From Diogma glabrata (taxonomy: Eukaryota; Arthropoda; Insecta; Diptera; Cylindrotomidae), in contig OY856188.1 in assembly GCA_963693315.1 (NCBI GenBank), positions 187,275,487 to 187,339,486 on the forward strand: a stretch of 64,000 nt of DNA, written 5' to 3'. Of this stretch, positions 33,341 to 43,816 are shown piece by piece. Within the stretch, counting starts at the first letter, position 1. The number at the start of each line of letters is the position of its first letter. The notes under the pieces are model-generated. The model was not told where the DNA came from. It saw only the letters and a program-made list of their open reading frames with translations, and ran no database searches. Both the position numbers and the translations under genes were made by a program.

Positions 33341-33443
33341 CAAATTCTGTAACTGTGAAGCGGTGAAGTGTTAAAAATTTCTTCGTTGCTTTTCATTAAA
33401 AAACTTATCACTTCACCGCTTCACAATTACAGAATTTGGCTGC
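33338..33443. mobile_element. Small foldback insertion in the Gypsy B integrase
   Basis: The two arms are inverse copies (AGCCAAATTCTGTAA with TTACAGAATTTGGCT, then GTGAAGCGGTGAAGTG with CACTTCACCGCTTCAC) around a spacer of about 30 bp. The host codons read LRLPA on one side and GDLKFGAVPS on the other. CTGC next to both edges suggests a 2-4 bp target duplication. Part of the arm is also present at 4232-4275. Confidence 0.8.
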
Positions 33444-36400
33444 AGGAAGTCTTAAATCACTTCCAAAAATAGTTTGAGCTGGTGTCATGGTAGTGGTGTC
33501 ATGAACTGCTGATCTGTATGCCATCAAAAATAAAGGAATGTGTTGATCGCAATTACGTTGGTTCTTACTGACCACTTTTGCTAGAAATTCCTCCAATGTA
33601 GCATTGAATCTCTCAACCATCCCATCTGACTGTGGGTGTGAAGCTGTCGTCCTGGTTTTGGTAATCCCCAGCATTTGGCAAATTTCCTGGAATACGGCTG
33701 ACTCGAAGTTCCGTCCCTGATCGGTGTGAATCTCCATAGGAACTCCATATCGGCTAATCCAATTATTTATCACAGCTTCAGCGATTGTGGTTGCTTCCTG
33801 GTTGGGAATCGCGCACACTTCCGGCCACTTAATAAAGTAGTCCATTATCACAAGCACATATTTATTCTGATTGTCAGTTGTTGGGAATGGTCCCGCTACA
33901 TCCATTGCGATCCTTTCAAATGGAGCACCTACATTGTATTGCTTCATTTTCCCATGACTTCTTCGTGCGGGTCCTTTTACCGCCGCACATTTGTCGCATT
34001 TTTGACACCATTCCACAATTGATTGCCGAGTCTCCGACCAGTAAAACCGTTGTCGTACTTTTGCAAGAGTTTTATTGATCCCAAGATGACCTCCACTCGT
34101 CCCTTCGTGATACTCCTTACATACTGTTGGTATTTTTCCTTTTGGTACCACTATAAGGGATTGCTTTATCTTGCCATCTGGGCTTTCCCATACCCTCTTT
34201 AAACATCCATTCTCTAGTTGGAAACTGTCCCATTGCGCCCAGTACGCCTTCAAAGTTGGAGTTTTATCAGCAATATCTCCCCATACGGGTTTGCAATCCT
34301 TTTCCTTGAGCTCGATGATCGGTGCAAGATCCAGATCTTCTAATTGATCTCTCCTTATGGCTTCAGCAGTCCATTCATCGTCAGGTAGCACTTGTAGTAA
34401 TCGGACATCGATGATGTTCTCCTTATTTTCTTGACGACTGCAATGCTTGCATTCAACTTGACAGGGTCGTCTCGATAATGCATCAGCGTTCCCATTTGCA
34501 GTACCCTTTCGATGTTCAATGTCCAAATCGAACGCCTGCAACCGTTCGATCCAACGTGCTACTTGTCCCTCTGGATTTTTGAACTGGAGTAGCCATCTTA
34601 ACGCACCATGGTCATGTTTGACGCATTTCACAATAGCCAATAATTCCTTTCGAGTTACGCAATCATTACGCTCCGGCTTTGATAGCATTTGGGAGAAATA
34701 AGCTATCACCTTTTCCTGACCATCTATTTTCTGCGATAATACTCCTCCTGTACTTTCGTTACTGGCATCAGTATATCCAAAATAAACTGAACATTTGGTA
34801 TAGGATAGGACAGAATTGGAGCCGTACATAATCTCCTTCGGAGCTCTACAAATGCTTGTTCCTGAGGTGTATTCCATTCAAATGCCTTATCTTTTCTGGT
34901 TAACTCATGCAGGCTTTTGGCAACGTTGGCGAATCCTGGCACAAACCGTCTGTAATATGTGCACAATCCAAGGAAGCTTCGTAGTTCATGTAGGTTCTTT
35001 GGTCTTGGCCAGTTCATAACTGCTGCAATCTTGTCAGAATCGGTATGAATTCCCTTTGCCGTAACCTTGTGTACCAAGTACTTTACTTCCTCCTTGGAAA
35101 GTGAACACTTTTTGGGACTTAACTTTAAACCGGCTGCTTGCAACCTTTCCAGTACCTCTGCCAAGTTCCTCAAGTGATCATCAAAGTCTTTGCCCATGAC
35201 GATGATGTCATCCAAATATACAAGGCATGTTTTCCAGTGCAAGTCTTTTAGTACCCGTTCCATTAATCTCTCGAAAGTTGCGGGCGCGTTGCATAACCCA
35301 AATGGCATGACATTAAATTGCCATAGTCCATTTCCTACACTGAACGCTGTTTTCTCCCGATCTTCCTCCGCAACTTCCACTTGCCAGTAACCACTTTGCA
35401 GATCCAGTGTTGAAAACAATCTTGATCCTGATAATGTATCCAGTGTATCATCAATTCTTGGCAATGGGTAGCAATCCTTCTTAGTGACTGTGTTTAATTT
35501 TCTGTAATCAACACAAAATCTTAAGCTTCCATCTTTCTTGCCAACTAACACCACAGGTGAGCTCCAGGGACTATCTGAAGGCTCGATAACACCCGCTTCT
35601 TTCATATCTCTTACCATTTTATCTGCTTCTTCTCTTTTAGCCAATGGTAATCTCCTTGGTGCTTGGCGTATCGGTTTTTCTGCTCCAGAGTCAATACGAT
35701 GTTTTACCAAATTGGTTCTGCCATTTCCTTCGGGTGTACTGCAGAATAAAGACTTGTGTCGCTCCAACAATTGGCGTACTGCTTTCTTCTGCTCTTCTGA
35801 AAGTCCTTCTGTCCATTTCTGCACAAGTTGTTCCATTTCTGCTTTTTGTTGTTTTGTGTTGACCGAGCTATTGATGTTTTTCTGCTCGCACTTTATTATT
35901 TTAGCTACCTCTTCACATTGTCCTATGATTGATCCTTTCTTAATTGTTTTCTGCGTATCTGACAGATCTAAAACTCTTACTGGTATTTTGAAATCAGCAT
36001 CCGATCTAACTAAGGTTTTTCCTATAACGACTTCTTTACAATTTTGTTGTTCTTCTTTGTTGGCTTCCACAACCAACAACCTGGGTGACCCAGACCCTCC
36101 TTCCAATTTTCCCCAAATGATTGTTTCTGATTGAGGTGGCAGCTTTTCTCTGTGATCCAATATTATTCGACGGACACAATTTGAATCTTCACCATTAAAT
36201 TGGAGTGGCAACTCAACATTTCCGTACGTGAGTACTCCTTTGCCAGCATCAATAACGAATCCATTTGGCCTCATGAAGTCCATTCCCAGGATGAATTCAT
36301 CCACAATATCAGCTACAACCACTTCATGTTGAAAGCGACTATTCTCTATTTCAATGTTGACCACTTTCTTTCCTTTAATACTTGCACTTTCGCCAGTAGC

Positions 36401-36600
36401 TGTCTGCATTCGGTATCTTCCTGCTGGTTTTAGTTTCCCTTTCACAACATCAGTGCGGACAATTGTATTTGTTGCTCCCGTATCTAACGTGATGACACAA
36501 CTTTTTCCATCAATAATAGCCCTAACAGTAAGGCTGTCACCTCTCCTTGTTAATCTCGAAACATGGATGAAGGTTATGGGGCAATCGGTTGTGGGAGCCA
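33408..36600 (-). pseudogene. Gypsy B pol: protease, RT, RNase H, integrase core
   Basis: The protease is near 36500 (ITLDTGATNTIVRT). RT has VGKKDGSLRFCVDYRKLN, FSTLDLQSGYWQVE (first Asp), FGLCNAPATFERLM and VYLDDIIVMG (DD). The frame shifts near 34790, after QFILD. RNase H has TDASNESTGGVLSQ, TRKELLAIV and NADALSRRPC. Integrase has a zinc domain (HEGTSGGHLGINKT, CQKCDKC) and a core with MDVAGPFPTT, TDQGRNFES and DGMVERFNATLE. Almost the whole pol is readable in two long frames (36445-34724 and 34877-33408), so few changes separate it from function. Confidence 0.9.
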
Positions 36601-36654
36601 GCTTACGCCCCTTTAGGCTGACTCGTTGTAGTTTAACTGATGCGGTGCTGCTCC

Positions 36655-37339
36655 ATCGTCTTCTCTAGCTTGCTTCACCCGTTCTTCTGCTGGACGTCTC
36701 TGCATAGGCGATGCTGATCTTGCTCGTTTCCTTCTAACATCTCGACATTCTCTCGAAATATGGCCCAACTTGCCACATAACCAACATTATATTCTGTCAC
36801 TTCGAATACTTTCTCGTGCTCTGGGCTTGTAATTAGTATCATCAGCCAACTCTACCCGGCGTATTTTAATTGATGGTTTAATAATTGCTTGTGCAGTTTC
36901 ATTTGTTAAGGCATAAGCAATAGTTTCTGCGAATGTTGCTTTTGGCGACAACATTACTGCTTTTCGTGTTTCTGGATCACGAATACCATCAGTAAACGCC
37001 TCGATCTTCATTTTCTCCATAAAATATGGTGGAGCGTTCGAGTGTGCCAAATGTACAAGCCTCTCCACTGCCGAGGAATAGTCCTGCAAGCTTTCTCCGT
37101 TGCGTTGCAAGCAATGAAGTTGTTGTTTCCGCAACAGAACTTTTCTCTTCATCAACTGCTACTGAATCATTATTTGTTGCGACTCTTACAAACTGGTAAC
37201 TTTCCACTTCTATTCCACTGACTTCCAAAGCTTCTCGAAGCCGTAGCGTCAATTCAGTTTTGTTTCCGCTTGTTGACAGTCCACGCTGTTTTAGTACTTT
37301 CTTTAACTCAAGAACCTTCAAATCACTTAAGAAAACCAT
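36655..37339 (-). pseudogene. Gypsy B gag with SAP domain and one zinc knuckle
   Basis: It starts at ATG 37339 with MVFLSDLKVLELKKVLKQRG; residues about 9-38 form a SAP DNA-binding motif (LKQRGLSTSGNKTEL). The frame shifts near 37145, and the second frame gives LQRNGESLQDYSSAVERLV and FTDGIRDPETRKAV, which look like a Gypsy capsid C-terminus. A TAA then stands just before the knuckle CWLCGKLGHISREC (CX2CX4HX4C, about 36740-36783). Basic residues follow. A SAP domain in gag is unusual but known in insect Gypsy elements. Confidence 0.82.
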
Positions 37340-37373
37340 TATAAACAGCTAACTAATCCGCCGATCTCACCAA

Positions 37374-37470
37374 TGTTACGTTTTTCACACCTTCCTTCGA
37401 ATTGGCCTAACTCACAATTCGATAAACGCAATTCCCAATCTCTTTCTGAGTTCGATCACTGATTAGTAAG
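37374..37470 (-). repeat. Truncated 5' LTR of Gypsy copy B
   Basis: It matches 32266-32360 (TGTTACG, CTTCCTTCGAATTGGCC, CACTGATTAGTAAG) and then diverges abruptly. The rest of the LTR and the far flank of the host Mag-like LTR are missing, so a deletion or rearrangement removed this edge. Confidence 0.85.
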
Positions 37471-38087
37471 TTTTTATCATTTATTTTAACAATAGTTTAA
37501 GTTAAAGTTTAAGTTAATTATTATTTATCATTTTTATCCAGATGACAACCTTGGCGTTTCAGGTTCCTCATAAATCAGCTGTTTTAAAAATTTTTTGCTG
37601 TCCTTGATCTAGTTGAAAATGGCCAAGCTCATATTTGAAAACTTTTGCTCACGTATATACAATATAAATCTTTACAAAATTTTCCAAAAAAATAGTTCAA
37701 TTCTAAAAGTTGAGACCCTAGGGCTGTTGAAATTAAAACAAACGCAAAAAGCAATGCTTATATCGTTTTTGAGTTTATGTTATTGAAATTTATCTAAACT
37801 TTTAAGTTAACTTTTAAACTATAGCCTCAGAAATTTTCAGCTATCTAACCCAAGAGGTTCCAGTTTTATAAGCGTTATAATGAACCTATGCAAGAAATAT
37901 TTAGCCATTTATAACGATAGAAAAATTATCAAATTATCTTTTGTTTATAGATAAAAATGTATAAAAATGTATAAATAAAACTAAAATTGGGTTCCGTACT
38001 CGGGTCGAGTATGCTCCTTAATCGTGTGAACTTAATAATAAAAGCACACATATAGTTAAATAGAAAAAGGAATACTGCATATAAAAT
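37471..38087. other. AT-rich stretch, nothing recognised
   Basis: It begins with 'gtttaagttaaagtttaag' repeats. No gene, domain or terminal repeat that I can support. Confidence 0.45.
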
Positions 38088-38258
38088 TGAGAGTACTGTT
38101 GGATGAATAGAGTTCATTCGACAGCTCCGGTATGATATCAACTTGGCTGGTAATATCTCCCTGCTATCGCCAGTGGTATCTAATATTTCACGTTGAATCG
38201 TATTTCAATAGCAGCGACACGAGTACACGGGGCTGTCACGCCTGTAGATCAAAAATTA
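38088..38258 (-). repeat. LINE-A 5' leader fragment
   Basis: Read on the minus strand from 38250 it begins GATCTACAGG, with CGTGACAGCCCCGTGTACTC, then the hairpin arms at 38206-38214 and 38161-38169. It fades near 38088. It has the same 5' end as the copies at 20254 and 26644, with no body or tail attached. Confidence 0.75.
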
Positions 38259-38518
38259 AAACAACTATGCAAAACTAAATAGTTGTTTTTTATATAGAAA
38301 AATAATTTTTATTTCTCCTTAAAACCAAAACGAAAAAGTAATCGAATTTAAGACAAAACTCAATTTTGGCGCCTTTTGCATTGGCGCCGGGTGCGGTCGC
38401 TCTATTGCACCCATGGTTTATTCGGCAATGACTGTTGGTTGTTTCTTCGAATTACATGAAATCGAGCCATTTTGATATATTCAATTCAAAATTCAATATA
38501 ATTCAAAAAATTCATTTA
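38259..38518. other. Spacer with a GC-richer patch
   Basis: Mostly AT-rich. A GC-richer patch at 38370-38420 contains two GGCGCC hexamers 20 bp apart. I see no feature to attach it to. Confidence 0.4.
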
Positions 38519-38554
38519 TTTTTTTTTTTTTAATAAAATGTGTTGTGTAGTAGG

Positions 38555-40667
38555 TAGTGATGGGAACAATCGAATGATTTCAACAATCGAATAAATAGTA
38601 GTCGACATGTTGTAACAATCGAATAATTATTCGAAGTGTTTTTTGGTCGTCAACAAAGTAGAACACACCACCCCTAGGGTCACAAAACTAAAAAACTCGT
38701 TGGATTTTGGTCACTTCATTTTTCAGTTTAAAAAAAAAACTTAATAATAAAAAAATTATGTTTCTATTAGGTAAGGATGAATATGTCTATATGCGTATTT
38801 TCAGTATTGAGTTAAACGATCTAGGTACATTTTTTAAAATTTAATATCACATGGGCTTTCAGTATTTTTTTCTAACTTGTTTGGTTATCTGCGTAAAGTA
38901 ACAACAGATTAACATTATGTGATTTGTCCATTTTATTCATTTGAAAAACATTTATATTGAATACTTGTTTACAGTGAAGACCTTGCCTGCTTATCTATTC
39001 GTAAACTAATCAGCAGTTAATTCGTGTAAAATTACTTTCATCACAAACGGCTATAATTAATCTTTTGGTACCGTGGTAAGGGTATCATATCTTAAACCTA
39101 TAAATCCTACAATCGTTATAGATAAATTTCATAAAACAATATTTCAAAAAAATCTTAAGCAAACACTTTGAGTTTCACACTTTGATGCTTGATACCTGTT
39201 ACATCCAAAGTGTAATAAAACAACAGTCATAACTCAACAATAATCAAACTACGCAAAACCAATATATTTAACAGACAAGTTTGTTTAATTTCTCCTACTT
39301 AATGAAATCCCAAAATGTTTTAACAATAAACTAAAAATTCTAATTAAAATCCTCGTTTTAATTCCGAATAATATTTTTGTCAAAATCAATAAATCCAATT
39401 TTTTCAATAACAAAAAAATTAATTTATTTACAACGGAAAAATATATTTAAACATAAATAAAACAACGGATATATAAAATTCTTCTATTCCTTTTCCAAAA
39501 GTAATTCATTCACTACCAAGAAACAATACATATTTATATATAAATAAACAACGCACATGCATATACTTTTACAATATTCATTAAATTATTTTACTCCTTT
39601 ATCTCAAAAAACGAAACAAAATGTTTTACTATAATCTATTTATGACAAATTGGAGTATTCTCAAAAACAAAACACAAAATAAAATTTTTCTTCAAATACT
39701 TTTTCATTGATGTAATATTTTTTATTTCATTGTTATTGTACTACTATACATATAAATGTATAAAGCCGATGTTTTAACAACTCGTTTTTAGGACCTAGAT
39801 TGTTATTTAATTAATTGTTGAATCACTAATTTCCAAATGAATGATAAACAAAACAAAACTACCAAGTACTACGCCTATTATAAAAAATAATGTAAAATTA
39901 TCATTCCTTGATATTATTAGGATATTATTGTTCCAAATAATAACTCCAAATAATAACAAATTTTTCCAAATAATAACTCACATCAAATACCAATTTTTTC
40001 AGCAAAATATTTTTTTGTAGGGATTAAAAGACAAAGATACACAAACAAATATTTATCAATAATATATATAAAATAATTCTTCAATTATTCCTTTTAAATT
40101 TTGATAAAATATTAAATAACTATAGCTCAAAGCTTTTTAGATTTTTCATTGTATAGTTGAAGTATTTTCAGAAACATTTTGCAAATAATTTTTTAAATCA
40201 AGAAAAGAAAACTACCTACAGGACCTAATTCAACTATTTTTCAACCTCTCGATAACTATTTATTCGATTGTTCCATTCAATTACTAATAAAAAAATAGTT
40301 ATTCAAATAAAAACACTTTCGAATAACAAAACTAGTAGTAAAAACACTCCGAATAAAAAAACACTTCGAATAAAAAAACCTTTCGAATAACAAAAATAGT
40401 AGCAAAAACACTTCGAATAAAAAAATTAGTAATGAAAACACTTCGAATAAAAAAACTAGTAATGAAAACACTTCGAATAAAAAAACTAGTAATGAAAACA
40501 CTTCGAATAAAAAAACTAGTAATGAAAACACTTCGAATAAAAAAACTAGTAACTATTTTTATTCGAATGAATTTTTTATTCGGTGTCTGTTATGAACAAT
40601 CGAATAATTCGAAATGTTTCAACAATCGAATAATTCGATTGTTTTTATTCGATTGTTCCCATCACTA
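38555..40667. mobile_element. hAT-type non-autonomous element, 2.1 kb, with 8 bp target duplication
   Basis: The ends are inverse copies (TAGTGATGGGAACAATCGAA and TTCGATTGTTCCCATCACTA). GTAGTAGG flanks both sides (38547-38554 and 40668-40675), a perfect 8 bp duplication as made by hAT transposases. Inside both ends CAATCGAATAA repeats recur. The body is AT-rich without a transposase. Tandem repeats lie near the right end. Confidence 0.88.
40312..40560. repeat. Subterminal minisatellite of the hAT-type element
   Basis: About eight copies of a 30 bp unit with 'cttcgaataaaaaaactag' and 'taatgaaaaca'; the last four are nearly identical. It is open on both strands only because of the repeat, with no protein meaning. 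Confidence 0.88.
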
Positions 40668-40805
40668 GTAGTAGGCATTGCAATATGTGTCTCAACAACA
40701 CATAAAAACCCTTTAAGACCAAGGTCCCACAACAACATGCGTTCTAAGGATGTTAATGGACGCAAATCTTTTTGTTTGTTTTTTTTTATTTATATTTTGT
40801 TATAG

Positions 40806-41282
40806 CATTTTCGATTGAGAACCAGTTCATAACTAGTTCTTTTTTTTTTCAATACAAAAAAACATATTTCCCCTACAAATTGTGTTCGATTGAAGCAAAA
40901 TAAAAAAACTAGTTCTGAACTAGTTGTGCATTTTTTCCCCTTTTGAAGAACTAGTTTTATTTTCAGTTATTTTTGAGTTTTACTCATACTATGACAAAAA
41001 GTATACACTCCAAACGTAAAATCAAAACGTTATAATTATAACGCAGCATCATATTAATAATTTTATTTTATTTTTAGTTATTTAACAATATATATTGTGA
41101 AATTAGTTTTTTTTTCACAAAATGTATTGTTTTTTTATTGCTTTTCAAACAAACCAAAATAAAGGAATTAATAAAACAACCAATTCAATTTACTCATACA
41201 ATAACACTGAATGTTTGCATGTTCGATTGAAAAAAGAACTCGTTAAGAACTAGTTATTAACTAGTTCTTCAATCGAAAACGA
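40806..41282. mobile_element. Second TIR element nested in the LINE-A derivative
   Basis: Left TTTTCGATTGAGAACCAGTT and right AACTAGTTCTTCAATCGAAAA are inverse copies with few mismatches. AACTAGTTCTT words recur through the interior (40830, 40910, 40955, 41255). About 477 bp, no ORF. The target duplication is unclear. Confidence 0.7.
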
Positions 41283-41769
41283 CATTAAATAATGGATGAC
41301 TAAACAATAAATCCCATCACATATAAAATATGACATAGGCCAATATCTCGTGATAGGATAGGAAAAATAAAAATAAAATAAGAAATAAAAAGCAAATTTG
41401 TTTTAAAAATTTAATTAAAGGAATAAAACTAAAATGGTTTTTCCAATAGTCCAGCTAATGGCATAATCCTTGATTATGTAACGTACTATCTTCCTCAAGG
41501 ATTAAAGCTCAGATATATTTTTATATGAAGGCTAGTTTCTTCGAGCAAGCTACAGTGTGCCATCATCAAGGAATATTCATTAGCTAAGATTGAGAGTGCT
41601 ACCGTTGACTAAATACAGTACATCCGCCAGAACCCCTGTTTAGTTGATTGGTTGCTTACGTTACAATCTACTCGCCAGCTTTTAAACTCGCCAACTAGCA
41701 GCTTGTAAACAATCTTAGTGTCATCGAGGCTTAAGAAGTTAAAAAAAAACAAATAATGTTCGAGAAGAA

Positions 41770-42895
41770 GACCTATATTAATTTTAACAAAGGGAGACTG
41801 GGAGAAATTTTATAAATTTTACTAAAAATATAATTCAGTAAGCAATTTTTACCAATTATTGACATTGACACTCTCTCTGGGGAAAACAAATTCCTAGAAA
41901 TTTTTAATAAAGCCAGATCTCGCTTCATTCCAGCCAGCAGAATACAAAAGATGAAACCAATCTTTCCACAAGAAGCTTGTGTTTTCTCCACTTAAAGAGA
42001 TGACATCCGCAAAGCAGATCCAGCTGACCCTAGAATTAAAGACCTCAATAATCAAATTAATAAGCTAGATACGAAACACAAACGTAATAAATGGAGAGAG
42101 CTAGTGAGTAAGTTTAGTTTTGGCCCAAGTAAAAGTCTCTGGAAGGTCATAAAAGGCTTAACTCATCTACGATAATCGGATAACAACTGCATGATTTCCT
42201 TCAATGATATTTAAACCAAAAACCACAAGAAATGCGCAACCAAATTTAATACGCAGTTTACAGAAAAGCCACGTAAACATGAAAAGGAAACAAAGTCAGC
42301 ATTCAGACATCGTCGCAAACTAAAAATTGAGCATTTAGAGGATATCACATTTTCCGAAGAAGAAGTTGAGAGTGCATAAAAAAAACTTTTAGTCTAAGCC
42401 ATCCTAATTGGATGGCTTAGTTTTAGTCCACACCCGACGGCATCTCAGCCGTCATGCTAAAACATATTCGACCCAAAGATTTGAACTATCTCACTACCAC
42501 ACTCAACACATCGCTAAATACGCTCCATGATACCAAATATTTGTAAAATGGCAAGAATAAGCCCCATCCTGAAATCTTCAAAATTTGAAGAAAAGGGAGA
42601 CCGATCTACATCCTTTCATCGGTCGCAAAACATGTAGTGTCTTTCAGGCTGAACTTGCAGCTATAAAAGGGGCCACAGACTGGTAGAATATGATATCTGC
42701 AAGAGACATCAGCATTTTTGGGACAGTCAGGCTGCAGCAATATAAGTGTTAAAGTCGAGGCTCACCACGACGAAGGTAATCCGAAATTGTTTAGCATCTT
42801 TTAAACGAGATGGCTAATCAGCTAAACATCCACCTTGTCTGGATACCAGGTATTTAGGTATAACGGGGAGGCTGACGCTGGATCAGGATTCCTAA
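41770..42895 (+). pseudogene. Decayed jockey-like LINE (family D) with RNase H scrap
   Basis: Readable in pieces: ARSRFIPASRIQKMKP, DIRKADPADPRIKDLNNQIN, ITFSEEEVESA, ISAVMLKHIRP, LTTTLNTSLNTLHD and YILSSVAKHV (RT fingers). It then jumps to FQAELAAIKGATDW and ISIFGDSQAAANI, the RNase H domain with the catalytic Asp in GDSQ, and ends at LVWIPG. Most of RT is deleted. Similar RT text is present in reverse orientation at 45080-45622, so the two are related families. Confidence 0.75.
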
Positions 42896-43045
42896 AAATA
42901 AATAAATATAAAATTAGTATTTTACATATTATTCAATAAATCGTAGTGAACTTATAATATTTTAATTTATTCTTGAAAGATGAAACATTCGAATCTGTCA
43001 TTTGCATATTCCTAAAAAGAAATAAATAGGAAATTAGCATAGATA
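42886..43045. repeat. Direct repeats of about 35 bp beside the foldback
   Basis: 'attcctaaaaataaataaat' at 42886 and a close match at 43009 are followed by 'aaattagtat' and 'aaattagcat'. The second copy abuts the foldback element. Confidence 0.55.
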
Positions 43046-43050
43046 TATTA

Positions 43051-43620
43051 TAGACTAAGAGCCCGCGACGGCCAGACCTTCGTTATTTTATAAAAGTTGA
43101 AAGTTTCTCTGCGCATACCCCCTACTCAGGTAGGAACGATTAGCGACAAATGAAGTTTGGATCATGGTGGCTTTGGCAGGGAGCAGGTAACACAGGGGCC
43201 TCCAAAGTTTCGTGAAAGTATAAAAGATAATTTTTTTATATATTCTTCGGGATAGTATTAGAAGTCACGTCACCCATTGCCAGACACTTACTATCGTGGC
43301 AACCCCCCTGTCAGACACCCTTTAACTTTATCAATTTGTTAAAGTTTAAGGGTGTTTGGCAGGGGGTTACCACCACGATAGTAAGTGTCTGGCAATGGGT
43401 GACGTGACTTCTAATACTATCCCGAAGAATATATAAAAAATTACCTTTTATACTTTCACGAAACTTTGGAGGCCCCTTTGTTACCTGCTCCCTGCCAAAG
43501 CCACCATGACCCAAACTTCATATGTCGCTAATCGTTCCTACCTGAATAGGGGGGATGCGCAGAAAAACATTCAGCTTTTATAAAATAACGAAGGTCTGGC
43601 CGTCGCGGGCTCTTGGTCTA
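43051..43620. mobile_element. 570 bp foldback (near-perfect palindrome), TTA target duplication
   Basis: The two halves (43051-43325 and 43345-43620) are inverse copies over about 270 bp each with few mismatches. The ends are TAGACTAAGAGCCCGCGACG and its inverse. The centre is near 43334. TTA lies on both sides (43048-43050, 43621-43623). GC content is higher than the surroundings. No ORF of its own. A transcript across it would form a very long hairpin. Confidence 0.88.
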
Positions 43621-43816
43621 TTAGTATTATGGTAAACTTAATATAAGTATTAAGGTAAAGTTAACTTAATTTTTATGATGATTTTTATTGTTGTTGTTTA
43701 TAATTGTAATACGTCAACTTGACAATTAAGGCTCTCTCAATTTGAAAAAAAGCAATTTTTAGCGGCAGGCAGTAATTCATTTATTATTGTAAAAAAATGA
43801 AACTTGAATGTGGAAC

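Larger units (their letters stand above)
32266..37470 (-). mobile_element. Mdg1/412-like Ty3/Gypsy retrotransposon, copy B
   Basis: Minus-strand element of 5.2 kb. The 3' LTR is 32266-32932 and the polypurine tract is next to it (32933-32946). Pol runs from about 36600 to 32986, gag from 37339 to about 36660. A primer-binding-site-like TGGTGAGATCGG lies beside the 5' LTR, of which only 37374-37470 survives. Damage is light: one frameshift in gag, one stop before the zinc knuckle, one frameshift between RT and RNase H, and a 100 bp foldback insertion in the integrase end. It lands in the 3' LTR of the Mag-like element. No env is seen. Confidence 0.9.
38519..41640 (-). mobile_element. Non-autonomous LINE-A derivative carrying two nested elements
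   Basis: Minus-strand copy of the 5'-leader-plus-tail form found at 26644-27267. Poly(A) is the T run at 38519-38531. The tail is split: 38532-38554, then 40676-40800 with GGTCCCACAACAACATGCG and 'ggacgcaaatc'. The leader runs 41283-41640 with 'cctatgtcatatttta' and 'gtgctaccgttgacta'. A hAT-type element sits in the tail and a TIR element at the leader-tail junction area. The first 120 bp or so (the hairpin region) are missing. Confidence 0.8.

Noticed and set aside
40277..40668. Repetitive leucine/phenylalanine- and lysine-rich frames
   Set aside because: They are translations of the 30 bp minisatellite in the hAT-type element.
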